Of a DNA stretch of 64,000 bases, positions 21,214 through 32,300 are shown piece after piece. Source of the DNA: Achatina immaculata (taxonomy: Eukaryota > Mollusca > Gastropoda > Stylommatophora > Achatinidae); assembly GCA_009760885.1 (NCBI GenBank), contig CM019713.1, positions 30,571,889 to 30,635,888 of the forward strand. Reading direction: 5' to 3'. The notes under the pieces were generated by a model. It did not search any database. It was not told the origin of the DNA and worked only from the letters and a program-made list of their open reading frames with translations. Positions within the stretch are counted from its first letter, which is position 1, and every line of letters begins with the position of its first letter. The position numbers and the translations under genes were made by a program.

Positions 21214-23015
21214 TAACTTATATACACACTTGTATATAAATAAAAAAGCCAAACTATTTGTATGCCAGCGGCATAAGAAATGACAGGACAAGTGTGGTGA
21301 AACTGATTCAAGTAATACAGGTAGACACAGGTGTACGCTCCAGTTCTGCAAAAAGATAGAAAGAGTGAGGAAAGTGGGCCGGAGTGAGGGGCAGAAAAGA
21401 TGGTCAGATGATGACCAGAACGCACATGCTGTCATACCCCTATAAGATCCCTGTCACCAGGACAACAGAGGATATGTTATAGCAGCCATTCAGAAAACAT
21501 GACCATCTCCAAAAGAATCCATTTATTCAAGGTTTTATTCAATAAAAAAAAACTCTAGAAGAAATATTAACAGCTAACTTCTCCACAAAGTTGGTAAAAC
21601 TAAGTCCAGCATTTATCCCAGTGTTGCTAACACATATCTAAATTCAGGATTTAAGATAATGATTTACAAAAAAAAAAAAAAACCAAAGGAAAACATATAT
21701 CTAGCCAATATGTCATGTTAGTTGGCGGAGTAACCTTTGCAAAATGTTTCACATCTGTTAGATGTTTCATAATTTCATACATGATATGTCAGAGTGTAAA
21801 TACTGATCACAACAAATGTCTAGCTCTTGATTTAGCAGTAAACACACCTTAAAGGGAACATATTAGCAGTAACTGAGTTAAGTGGTCTGTGCTTCGAAAA
21901 CATAAAACAACATACACCACTTGGGACAATAATTTTTGTAAGGAATATCTGGACTAAAGATGGTGGTGCAAGAATGTTGAAATGGTCATCAGGGACAATA
22001 AACCAGAACTAGACAAGACCATGTTCTATCTTTTTTTTTTTTTCTGTGGTGATCCTCATAAGACACTGATGTCTTTCTTCAACCTGTTGTCTTCCTCTTG
22101 CAGAGCTCATCATGGTCTCCATGGTCCTGAGGTCAGCCAGGAAACTTTTATCTCAGATCTTTTTTTATGATCTTCAAGTCACTGAATGCAAACTCCTTCC
22201 AATATGATTCTATATCACAGTAGCATCAGCTGGGAAAAAAACAACACTGCATAGTTCTACAGAGACATGGTCAAGAACAAAGCATTTCAAATTCTAAACA
22301 AAGGACCCCTAAAGGATCATCTCTACTTCAAGAAGTTAATACTTGTTATCTCTCTCCTGAGAACTATCACAGGTTACAGTTAACTTCTCAAGTTATTGAT
22401 GATCAATCTGTATGTGTCTGTATACATTAAAATTGAGACGCAGGATGTTATTTTTTTGCTGCTGTCCATGTTATTTATTGCCTACATTACATCAGTGAGC
22501 TTGTGAGAGAATGATGATGTTAGTCTACTGGTGTTGGCGGACATACTGGCCAGTGAACTATGGCAGAACATGTCATCTTGCTGGTGTCAGTGAACATCTG
22601 GGCTGGTGAATCATGGGAGACTATGTTAGTTTACTGGTGTCTGGTATGACCTAAATATCTGTTGGCAGACACCTGGGCTGGTGAACCACGAATGATTAAC
22701 ACCCCATCTCCTTGCATGGAGTGACATTCCTGGAAACTGCTGGGCAACATCCTGGCCATTGAGATAGGTGAGGGTTTACCCTGAGGTGAAGGTTATGCCT
22801 TAATCACAAGTGCCATCATTCATCTTCTCTCTGCATGCCCAGGAAAATCAGAGGAGCTGTAGCAATTTGCTACCATCATCACAGCTGGACAGAAGAATAA
22901 ACAGAGCTATGTTCCAATAACTTGTGTCAGCAAAAATTTTCCTCCATAACAATGCCCAGAACTGAGAGGCACTGCTTTATATTTAACGAATCTCCACATG
23001 CCCATCAAGCCTACA
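21214..23015. other. Non-coding region between hAT and LINE B
   Basis: AT-rich, no supportable gene. At 22500-22700 a degenerate tandem structure repeats 'ctggtgtt/tcrgcgaacat' and 'gggctggtgaaycatg'-type words about every 55-60 bases, about three units. Several TTTATT words on the + strand could be distal polyadenylation signals for the - strand NT5C3 gene. Confidence 0.4.
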
Positions 23016-23390
23016 TCATCATCATCATTATCAGGTGCCATCTCGACTGGCGTTGGCTTTATGCTTCTCCAGAGTACACGATCCTCCATGCAGGCCATCA
23101 GCTCAGTTGGTGATCTCCTCTCTCACCATCTCGTCAGACTGTCCAGTATCATTTCTCTTGGTTTTCCCCTGGCTCTTCTTCCCTCTATTTTTCCTGTTAT
23201 AATATTTTCAATGCCCCCTCTTCTCATTGCATGTCCTATGAAAGTACACTGTCTCTCTCTTATTTTTTTGACAAGATTTTTTTTTGTTTGTCTCTCCAGT
23301 TCTTCTCATACATTCTCCATTAGTTATTTTTGCTGTCCAGGGAATTCATAACATTCTTCTAATAAACCACATTTCTACAGGTGGCGGATG
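23016..23390 (-). mobile_element. LINE family B 3' fragment, - strand
   Basis: Reverse complement of the family B 3' end at 16797-17147: ATC-repeat tail (the GATGAT tail in reverse), 'ccagtcgagatggcacctga'-type 3' end, and frames matching 'LDSLTRW' and 'MWFIRRML'. It carries several stops and frameshifts. Confidence 0.85.
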
Positions 23391-23660
23391 GTGAAAGTCC
23401 TCCAGATACTGAGGATCCCTGTGAATAAGGGTTTATCTAAATAAGCAGGCACAGACCAACTGGCGGTAGTCTCAAAGAGCGGGGTGGGGTGGTAGATGCC
23501 TCATGTGGTCAGTGAAGGGCATACCAGGCAGGTAAGAGGCGCATTAAAACCTCTCGCTCCCGCTGCCTTGCGGGTAGGACAGGGAGTCCAAAGGCCAGCG
23601 GTGTGTCCGTACGCAAACTGATAGAAGCCAACGGGGAAACCATTTGATGTAGCTCCCAAG
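23391..23660 (+). mobile_element. Probable LINE 5' leader fragment
   Basis: GC-rich for this window, with 'ggtggcggatggtgaaagtc', 'ccaggcaggtaagaggcgca' and 'ctcgctcccgctgccttgcg', and one frame giving KASGVSVRKLIEANGE. It is unlike the surrounding AT-rich DNA and resembles the untranslated leader of RTE-type LINEs. Assignment rests on composition and memory of such leaders, so it is tentative. Confidence 0.35.
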
Positions 23661-24950
23661 AACAGTTATGTTTATACCAAGACTACAGGTAAACTTAAAA
23701 CACTTTTTTTGTAATGTAAATCTGGACTCTTTTTATCAACTATTAACACTTGTAACTTAACTTCCAACAATCATTTTCTGGATCAAATATTTCAACTTGT
23801 GACAATCATTTCTACACCAAACAGCTCAACTTATAATAATCATTAATCATTTCTGGTTAAAATATCTTGCTCTCAATGATCATTTTTCACTCAATAATCT
23901 TAAATTGCAGTAATCATTTCTGGGTCAGTAATTGTAAATACCTGAGAAATGCTGATGCTGGGAAGATATTTCAAACATGAGACAATCTGAGAGCCTGGCA
24001 ATCACTAGAAAACTCAAGGAAAAAAAAAAAAAAGGAAGACTGGAAGAAAAATATCTGAATAAGGTGATCATGTACAGCATCTACTAACACCTGTCCAAAG
24101 ACTGTACACTGACTGATCTACCAAGCTCTCAGTATGAGTGCAAGGACTCTATATCAGCAGTCAGAACCATTATGAAGGCAATTTTCCTCAATACAGTGTG
24201 GAGGATACCTGATTTTACGGCTCTGTTTAGCGAAAGATGACAAAACTTGGAACAGAAACTTGCTGCACTGAGTCTGAGAAGTTACACTGCTGTCAATCTG
24301 GCCACTCCAATTCTTGAAAAAGAGGTCAATATAACAAAAATATGCCTGCAGCTGACAATATCACAAAGGATGTGTTAAAGCCATAAAGTGAAAAACAGTC
24401 AACAATCTCATGCATGGAATGAAGGATGTCACAGTGTGATGATAAATGTACAGAATTATACTTTTCTAAATGATTTTCTTTATCACACCACAAGCAAGTT
24501 GGTTGTCTCAACACTTAGTTAACACGTACAGCAACCAGAAGAACTTTATTATCTAGCTTCAGACTGAATTAATTATCAGATATCTGTCAGAGAAGCTTAT
24601 GCAGCAATACCTGGGGCCCAGTTCTTTCACATATTTCTCAAGTTGACAGCCCACTACAGTTCTGTCACCTAATAAAGTTAGTAGATGCTGGCTGTGGTCT
24701 TCTTTGTAGGCTGTGGTCAAAGAGTTGATCTGGCCAATTAGTACTGATATGCACAGCACTCATTTCAAAAGTATTGTTCTATTACTTATGCACAGACTGC
24801 TAAAGTGCCCTCATTCCATTTCAAATAAGAAATCTATGATCATTATTGTTATCTATCTTCAACTGCTGTTGCCTTTCTTCAGAAAGAAGATGCTGAAGTC
24901 TCCTTCCCCAGACACAAACATGTTACAGTTTTTCTTATAAGACAAACTTC
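23661..24950. other. AT-rich non-coding DNA downstream of NT5C3
   Basis: 23740-23930 carries a loose tandem of words such as 'caacttgtgacaatcatttc' with spacing of 30-40 bases. No exon or RNA gene is recognised. Confidence 0.4.
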
Positions 24951-24956
24951 TTTATT
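24951..24956 (-). terminator. Nearest AATAAA for NT5C3 (reads TTTATT on +)
   Basis: First exact AATAAA on the - strand after the NT5C3 stop codon at 26263-26265. Its use would give a 3' UTR of about 1.3 kb that includes the 30-bp minisatellite. Usage is inferred only. Confidence 0.4.
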
Positions 24957-25609
24957 ACAAACAACATTCAGGAGTGGTAGGATTCTGTGTCAGCTTTCTT
25001 CTTATAAATGAAAGTTTGAAAACAATTAACAGAGTGCTGCACTGTTAAAGAACCCGGAAACCACTGTAAAACTCAAAGAAAAAAAGAAAAAAGGAGGTGA
25101 AAATACAAAAAAAAAAAAAAAGACATCTCAAGGAAAACCAAAGCAAATTTACCTTAACTCTTGCACCATTTTCTCTATTCCAGCTCAGATTAAAATATAA
25201 ACATTTAGTATATAATACTTAAGAAAATCCCACAAAAAAAATCTACAATGTCTGCCTGCAAAGTGAGGCACACCAATATACTTGTGCTCACATGATTGTA
25301 AGTAAATGTAAGTGAAAATTAATTCTATGAGCTAAAACTGATATTACAAAAATACATGAAACTAGTAGGGACAGTGTCTATTATAATTATGAAATTAAAA
25401 AGGACTGGCCAAATGTTATAAACAAATATGATGACAGGAAACTGTCAAAAGTTTTCTAAATTCTCTACAAAATGAATACAAGTATTACTCACAGAACCTG
25501 AGATCCAATCATACTTTTATGTATTTATAATCTTCTGTTACTTCATCTTCCATTATGTAGTAAACACATACACATACTCACTCCCACATGCATAACATAA
25601 TCTGTCAGT

Positions 25610-26015
25610 CACAATTAACTTCATTGACAATGAGTGGTCACACATAACTTCACTGACAATTGGTGGCCGCACAGTAACTTCACTAACAATGGGTGACCAC
25701 ACAGTAACTTCACTAACAATGGGTGACCACACAGTAACTTCACTGACAATGGGTGGCCGCACAGTAACTTCACTGACAATTGGTGGCTGCACAGTAACTT
25801 CACTGATAATGGGTGGCCGCACAGTAACTTCAATGACAATTGGTGGCCGCACAGTAACTTCAATGACAATTGGTGGTCACACATAACTTCACTGACAATT
25901 GGTGGTCACACATAACTTCACGGACAATGGGTGGCCACACAGTAACTTCACTGACAATCGGTGGTCACACATAACTTCACTGACAATAGGTGGTCACACA
26001 GTAACTCCACTGACA
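25610..26015. repeat. 30-bp minisatellite, about 13 units, in the presumed NT5C3 3' UTR
   Basis: Unit 'acttcactgacaatgggtgg' plus 'ccgcacagta', with variants taac/tgac, ggtgac, ggtcac and a 28-29 base form (cacataactt). Because the period is mostly 30, several frames stay open, which explains the long but meaningless ORFs here. It lies 250 bases downstream of the NT5C3 stop in gene orientation. Confidence 0.95.
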
Positions 26016-26262
26016 ATGATATCACTGGCAATCACAAAAGGAAAGAAAAATGGAAATCTCTAGCACATAAAAAAAAAAAAATCCTAGGCTAGTTTAGACT
26101 TCAAACTTTTCACAGCCTCGTTATCAAGTTCAGCAATCTCATTACAGAACAATCAGCAACAGATCTACACATAGAACAATCAGCGACAAGCCTACACACA
26201 TCAGCACATTGAAAGCACTGGAGCAGAACAATGCCATTTTATGAAACTACGTAAGCTAAAGG

Positions 26263-26376
26263 TCATGTCAGTATCCCCAACACTGCAGCCACTATCTCAT
26301 TGACCACATCCATGCCTTCGTCTTCTATTACAACAACATCAAAGCTTTCCAGATATGTTGCCAGGTTCTCCTCCAC
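26263..26376 (-). CDS. NT5C3: NT5C3 coding exon 9 (terminal)
   Basis: 114 bases including the TGA at 26263-26265; acceptor 'gtatctgcag', phase 0. It encodes VEENLATYLESFDVVVIEDE and GMDVVNEIVAAVLGILT, the closing strand-helix of the HAD fold ('Y...YDIVL..DE....VN.IL'). Confidence 0.95.
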   Translation of the reverse strand: MEENLATYLESFDVVVIEDEGMDVVNEIVAAVLGILT

Positions 26377-29300
26377 CTGCAGATACATAACGGAGAAAGT
26401 TAACAGCTGAATGATTGACAGGGTGCGGGTGACTCAACAGTTGCGAGACAGTTAAAATACACATGTTCATGAAAAAAAAATGGGCATGAGAAGGAGGCAT
26501 ACTGATAATGATAAACCAGGTTGTGTTAATAAACTTGGCTGTAGACTGGTTCCTGTAATGTTTCAACAAGTGGCAACTGTCAACATGGGTGCTTGATGTT
26601 TGTGTATGGGAAAGTGGTTGTGAGAATACATGGTGTACGTGGCTGTCTGGTTATAGAAGAAAATTATGATATTTATGTCCCACGTAAAAGAGACTAGGAT
26701 TTGGCTGACTAGGGTCAGGATAAAAAAAAAAAGAAAAGTACACTGGCAAACTCCAGCAAATATAACCGGCAAGAACATACAATTTATATCCTATCTCAGA
26801 CATGTTTTTCACACACAGATAACGTACTAGGCTTTTATGGAAAAATGCAAAAGTTGAAATTAATGAGACTCCACAGCTCGAGTCGAGCACTAAGAAATCC
26901 TTCTTCTTCTTCTTTTCTTCCTCAGCTTTCCAAACCATTAAGGCTCACTGCTGCTGAAATAGTTTGCCTTCATTCAATCTTGAGGCTACTCTGTTCCAAA
27001 CACTAATCTTTTTTTTTTTTTTAATGGAGATGTGACTTTTGGCCAAATGCTCCAACCCACCACCATAAATCACGCATATTCTAATTTAATACTCATAAAA
27101 CCTGTTTTTCTGAACCCTCTGTTAGTACAATTTCTTCTTCTTCTTCTCCCACATTAAAATTTTAGATCACACTAAATGTGGAACCCTGTTATGAAGGCAA
27201 AGTCACAGATGTGTACAACACACTCAAAGCTTCTGCTTCAACCAGGTCTAGCAGCGTCTTCTTTTTCACCGTTTTAGAATCTGGACATTAGCACCAGAAA
27301 TCCTGAGGTTCGAAGCCCACCTTAAAGTTCAGAAAGCCTATCTTCAGTGCACACTCCACATGATCAGCACCCTCAGCCATGCCAAGGTCTCCGACAGAAT
27401 CCCCCATGAGGAGCAGATTTTCCCTGTGCCTGATGTTGTAGAAGTAATCACTGGAATGGAAGGTGTTCTCATTCTTGTTGAAGGTGTGGATGATTTCATC
27501 ATTAGCAAATCCAACTACATTCCCCTGAAATGAGACAACACACCACACAGGCTGTACACATGGCTATACAAATACATGTAAAAATAATTTAAATGGAGTC
27601 ATGCTGTTTTGTTTCACAGCTGGGAATCCATGATTTTAATATGAAGCACATGCTAAAAATAGACTGTTTTGATGATTACACAAATATTTGATCTGAACAG
27701 AAAAGAACTGAGCACTATTCATTTGTCAAGAGGGTTATAACGAGACAAAAATCTTATGGCTTATTAAAAACAGTAAGTTACTTCATTTATCCGAGTCTCA
27801 CTCATGTACCAGTGTAGCATAGCCTTGTAAGTAATGATTATAGTTATTATAATTATTATTATTATTATTATTATTATTGACATGATCAGGAATAAAGAAT
27901 GTATTGGGGGACAAAGAAGGTATAGTTAGAGGAGCGAGGAACGGATACTCGGTACTTCAAAGACCTGATCAAAGGTAAAACCGTATCGATAGATCTGATA
28001 GATCGTGAGAGTGGTCCAGTTCTAGAGGTGCGACTTCGCGCGCACATGCAGTAGCCCAGGGGGAACAATTGACCAGTAGATCAAACGACTGAACAGAGAA
28101 CGGACTAGGTCCCGAAGCAGGGAACATGAAAGAGATGGTGGACTTGTTAATGGGAGGTAACAATTAGACGACGGAGAAGAAAGCGAAGACGCCAGTTGCG
28201 ACCGGTTTTGGCGTGGTCAGAACTTACGAATATAAAGAAGGGAGGAGGATTCAGGAGGGCCGGCGGAGAGCAGAGGAGGTTTCAGGAGGCAGAGAGAGGA
28301 GGAGAAAGAGAGAGAGACGCAGAGAGGAGGGGAAGAGGCATTCAGCAAGAGAAATGTAGAGATAGAGACACAGTGTTAGATTGAACTAGTGTAGCAAGAG
28401 ATCGTACAGTAATTGTTACCAAGAGCTTTTGTATTACTGAATATTGTGAACGCTGCTTAAATACTGCTTGTAGAATTTTGAGAATTATGATATTGTGATT
28501 TTGTGAGATTTCGTGCTACTATGATGAAAATAATGAAATGTGTATAATCTTGCCTATGCCTATTATTACAAGTGAGTTATCAGCTATACGTATTGATCAT
28601 ATTGATATTATTTGTCAAATTAAAATGAATCAGTGAAATGTTCATGAGAAATCTTCTATTGCCATGTATGTGAAACTTCGACGTGTGATGTACCAAGGTG
28701 AGATGTGATGATAATAGAACATTCAATAATAACAATAATAATGAACAATATAAATGAACTAAAACATTGTTATAATGGTGCCCGTGCCTATTCCTGACAT
28801 TTGGGAGGAGACGACCGGGTGTAGAAGCGGCCACAGTGCGAAGTATTGACTACTAGCGATCACGTGCAAGACTGTGTTGAACTGATGTGACATACGCGAA
28901 GAACAATTGTTTAACAGTGTTAATTAGAGAACATTAAAGAGACATTCACGAGGAACATCAACATCAGCGACAGAGGGACAGTTTGTTCGACCAGGAACAG
29001 GAGACAGTTAGGTTCTATATTAGTTAGACTGCAATTGTAATTACAGTGTGTATTTGTTTGATTTATATAACCTTGTTAGTATATTTTTGTCATTAGACAT
29101 TATTGGTTGTTTCATTGAGAATAATATAGATGTTATTTGGACACATTATAACAAAATAAAACGTACTGCAGGGATATGGCAAAACATATGGAAAAGGTGA
29201 CACATATGTTTTCACAGTTGAATACGACAATCGGAGACTTAAACTCTTTAGTATCAGATCAGACCGCCAGACAGGACATAGAAATCTTTGACGGCCAGTC

Positions 29301-32300
29301 AGACAGACTCAAAGGCTGGATCAAGAGTATTGAAAAACAGGCATTTTTAACTAGAGTAAATGACAATGAGGAAGTAGATAGAACGATGGAGAAATTGTGG
29401 AATTCTAATACACCTCCTCAGTCCACATCAGAGATGTTTGTGCAGATTAATAACGTTCACCGTAAGGCAGATCTCACATACAATTATGATTTTATAGAAG
29501 AAAAATGTAAAGCAAAATATGGTGAGAGAGAAAATACAGTTTCAAATGATAACAAACTAGTAGGCAGCGTTCAAATAACATCAAATAAAGGACAGGAAAA
29601 AGATAGTAGTAAAGAAACAGTAGGATGGACTATAACAGCAGCAGAGATAAGGGCAGCATTAATAAAGGGTGGATGTGATGTAGACGCAGAACTTGGGAAG
29701 ATTAGGTCAAACAAACCGCGTAATTGCTATGAAACTCGAGTTAAGCAACACTCAAATGAAACACCAAAGATTATTGCTAGTATCAGGAGACCTCCGATTA
29801 CTCGGGAGACCATCCTTGCAAATCCAAATATTCCAGAAAATGACAAACGTTTGCCACTAGAAGGTTTTGGTTATGATGAGGAGGGACATTTGTTTTATCA
29901 GCATGGAATATCAAACCGTAATTCAAATCAGGATAAGACAGTTGTTAATGATGAATGGGTCTATGAGAAGTTAAATAATTACGCTACAGGAAACAGAGAA
30001 AGTAAATACAGAGGTAAAGGAATGAGACGAAATAGAAGGCGCTAATGATAAAATATTAATGACGTTATTTTAAGGTTCCAGTATTCTGAGTATGCAGGTT
30101 CAAGATTATTAGAATGCATACTGTGTTACAGATTCACCTAATGTTAAGGTTACATAAATTGTTGGTGCTCATGATATATATCCATAATGGATTTGGCATT
30201 GATGATGTGAATTTTTTTGCATTGCTACTAGGGTATTTTTAATGTTGAAATGCTCAGAAATTGAGAGTGTTAGTAGTATAACACTCTATGTATCTTTTGT
30301 ATGGTGAATAATAATGTAATATTGCATATTTTTGTATGATGAATGAAGTGCCTACACATTTTTTTTGACATATGGAAACAAACTTTTCATTTGTATTAAG
30401 AAGAGTAGGGTGAGATGTTTGGGTGTTGCCAGATTGTTTAGTGGAACCGAGAAGGTTGTGTTGTGATTATCAATACGAGGATACCCTCAGCACTAAAAAT
30501 GGTTGGCATAGAGGGATGGAGACCCAAGAGTTATCATGATAGAGGAGTACTTGGGGGGTAAAATAATTGAAGTCAGTGGAACAAATTTCGTGAGAATACG
30601 ATGGGAGTATTCTGGTCTTTCAGGAACCAGTACATCACATTTCACACTGAGTATGTATCAGGGAATGTGTATGAGATATCCTATGGTTGCCGCTGATGAT
30701 GAGAAACGGGAGGTTTGTCGACTGAAAATTCATCATGAGGGCAATAAGTGATTCGTTTTGAGGTTGGGCCTCAAATGTAATGACAGTATTTTTGGTCATT
30801 TGAAAGAATGTATGTTTTTATTTTTCTTGAGTATGTATGGGAATACACTTTGATGCAGAATATGTATAATCTAAAGAAGAAGAATGAATTTATGTTTTAT
30901 GGGCATGTGTAACAAGATGTAACTATTATTTTACATATTTTTCTATGATGGTTCAGAGTTATTGAGAGAATGTAACTACCATGTAATTGCTTAAAGCAGT
31001 CGATATAGCTGACAGTTAACATTCTGACTTAAACAAGGGGAGGTGACCGCAAAGTGATTTTTGTTGGTACTGTGGTCCACATGGAAATACATTTTGGTAG
31101 CTCATTACTTACAAGGCACTTTGCTAGTTTTTTTTTTGAGTCATAATGTTAACAATATGACTTAAACGAGGGGAGGTATGTAGCATAGCCTTGTAAGTAA
31201 TGATTATAGTTATTATAATTATTATTATTATTATTATTATTGACATGATCAGGAATAAAGAATGTATTGGGGGACAAAGAAGGTATAGTTAGAGGAGCAA
31301 GGAACGGATACTCGGTACTTCAAAGACCTGATCAAAGGTAAAACCGTATCGATAGATCTGATAGATCGTGAGAGTGGTCCAGTTCTAGAGGTGCGACTTC
31401 GCGCGCACATGCAGTAGCCCAGGGGGAACAATTGACCAGTAGATCAAACGACTGAACAGAGAACGGACTAGGTCCCGAAGCAGGGAACATGAAAGAGATG
31501 GTGGACTTGTTAATGGGAGGTAACAATTAGACGACGGAGAAGAAAGCGAAGACGCCAGTTGCGACCGGTTTTGGCGTGGTCAGAACTTACGAATATAAAG
31601 AAGGGAGGAGGATTCAGGAGGGCCGGCGGAGAGCAGAGGAGGTTTCAGGAGGCAGAGAGAGGAGGAGAAAGAGAGAGAGACGCAGAGAGGAGGGGAAGAG
31701 GCATTCAGCAAGAGAAATGTAGAGATAGAGACACAGTGTTAGATTGAACTAGTGTAGCAAGAGATCGTACAGTAATTGTTACCAAGAGCTTTTGTATTAC
31801 TGAATATTGTGAACGCTGCTTAAATACTGCTTGTAGAATTTTGAGAATTATGATATTGTGATTTTGTGAGATTTCGTGCTACTATGATGAAAATAATGAA
31901 ATGTGTATAATCTTGCCTATGCCTATTATTACAAGTGAGTTATCAGCTATACGTATTGATCATATTGATATTATTTGTCAAATTAAAATGAATCAGTGAA
32001 ATGTTCATGAGAAATCTTCTATTGCCATGTATGTGAAACTTCGACGTGTGATGTACCAAGGTGAGATGTGATGATAATAGAACATTCAATAATAACAATA
32101 ATAATGAACAATATAAATGAACTAAAACATTGTTATACCAGTAAACAGCACTTGCTTTTACATAAATACCTATGGGCACTGCATACAAGAATATATATGC
32201 TGCTAGACATGTTACACAATTACAAACTGTCTGACACTTAACTTCACGAACAATAATCTGTCATACAATAAATTGTCATACAAACGTTCAATGACAATAA

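Larger units (their letters stand above)
27813..32136 (+). mobile_element. Young non-autonomous LTR retrotransposon in NT5C3 intron 7
   Basis: Two direct LTRs of 961 and 958 bases flank a 2.4-kb interior. The whole is bounded by the 5-bp duplication accag (27808-27812 and 32137-32141). Behind the 5' LTR stands a primer-binding-site-like TGGTGCCCGTGCC; before the 3' LTR stands a purine tract. The interior has one 289-codon gag-like ORF and a 71-codon ORF, but no reverse transcriptase, RNase H or protease is visible, so it must depend on another element. It runs antisense to NT5C3 in the intron between exons 7 and 8. The LTRs differ by one base substitution and one ATT unit, so the insertion is recent. 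Confidence 0.95.

Noticed and set aside
25553..25886. ORFs of repeated SEVTVRPPIV- or TVTSLTMGG-type peptide
   Set aside because: Products of the 30-bp minisatellite in the presumed NT5C3 3' UTR, present on both strands.
28196..28384. Arg/Glu-rich ORF in the 5' LTR (and the same at 31559)
   Set aside because: The GA-rich part of an LTR; present identically in both LTRs and without family resemblance.
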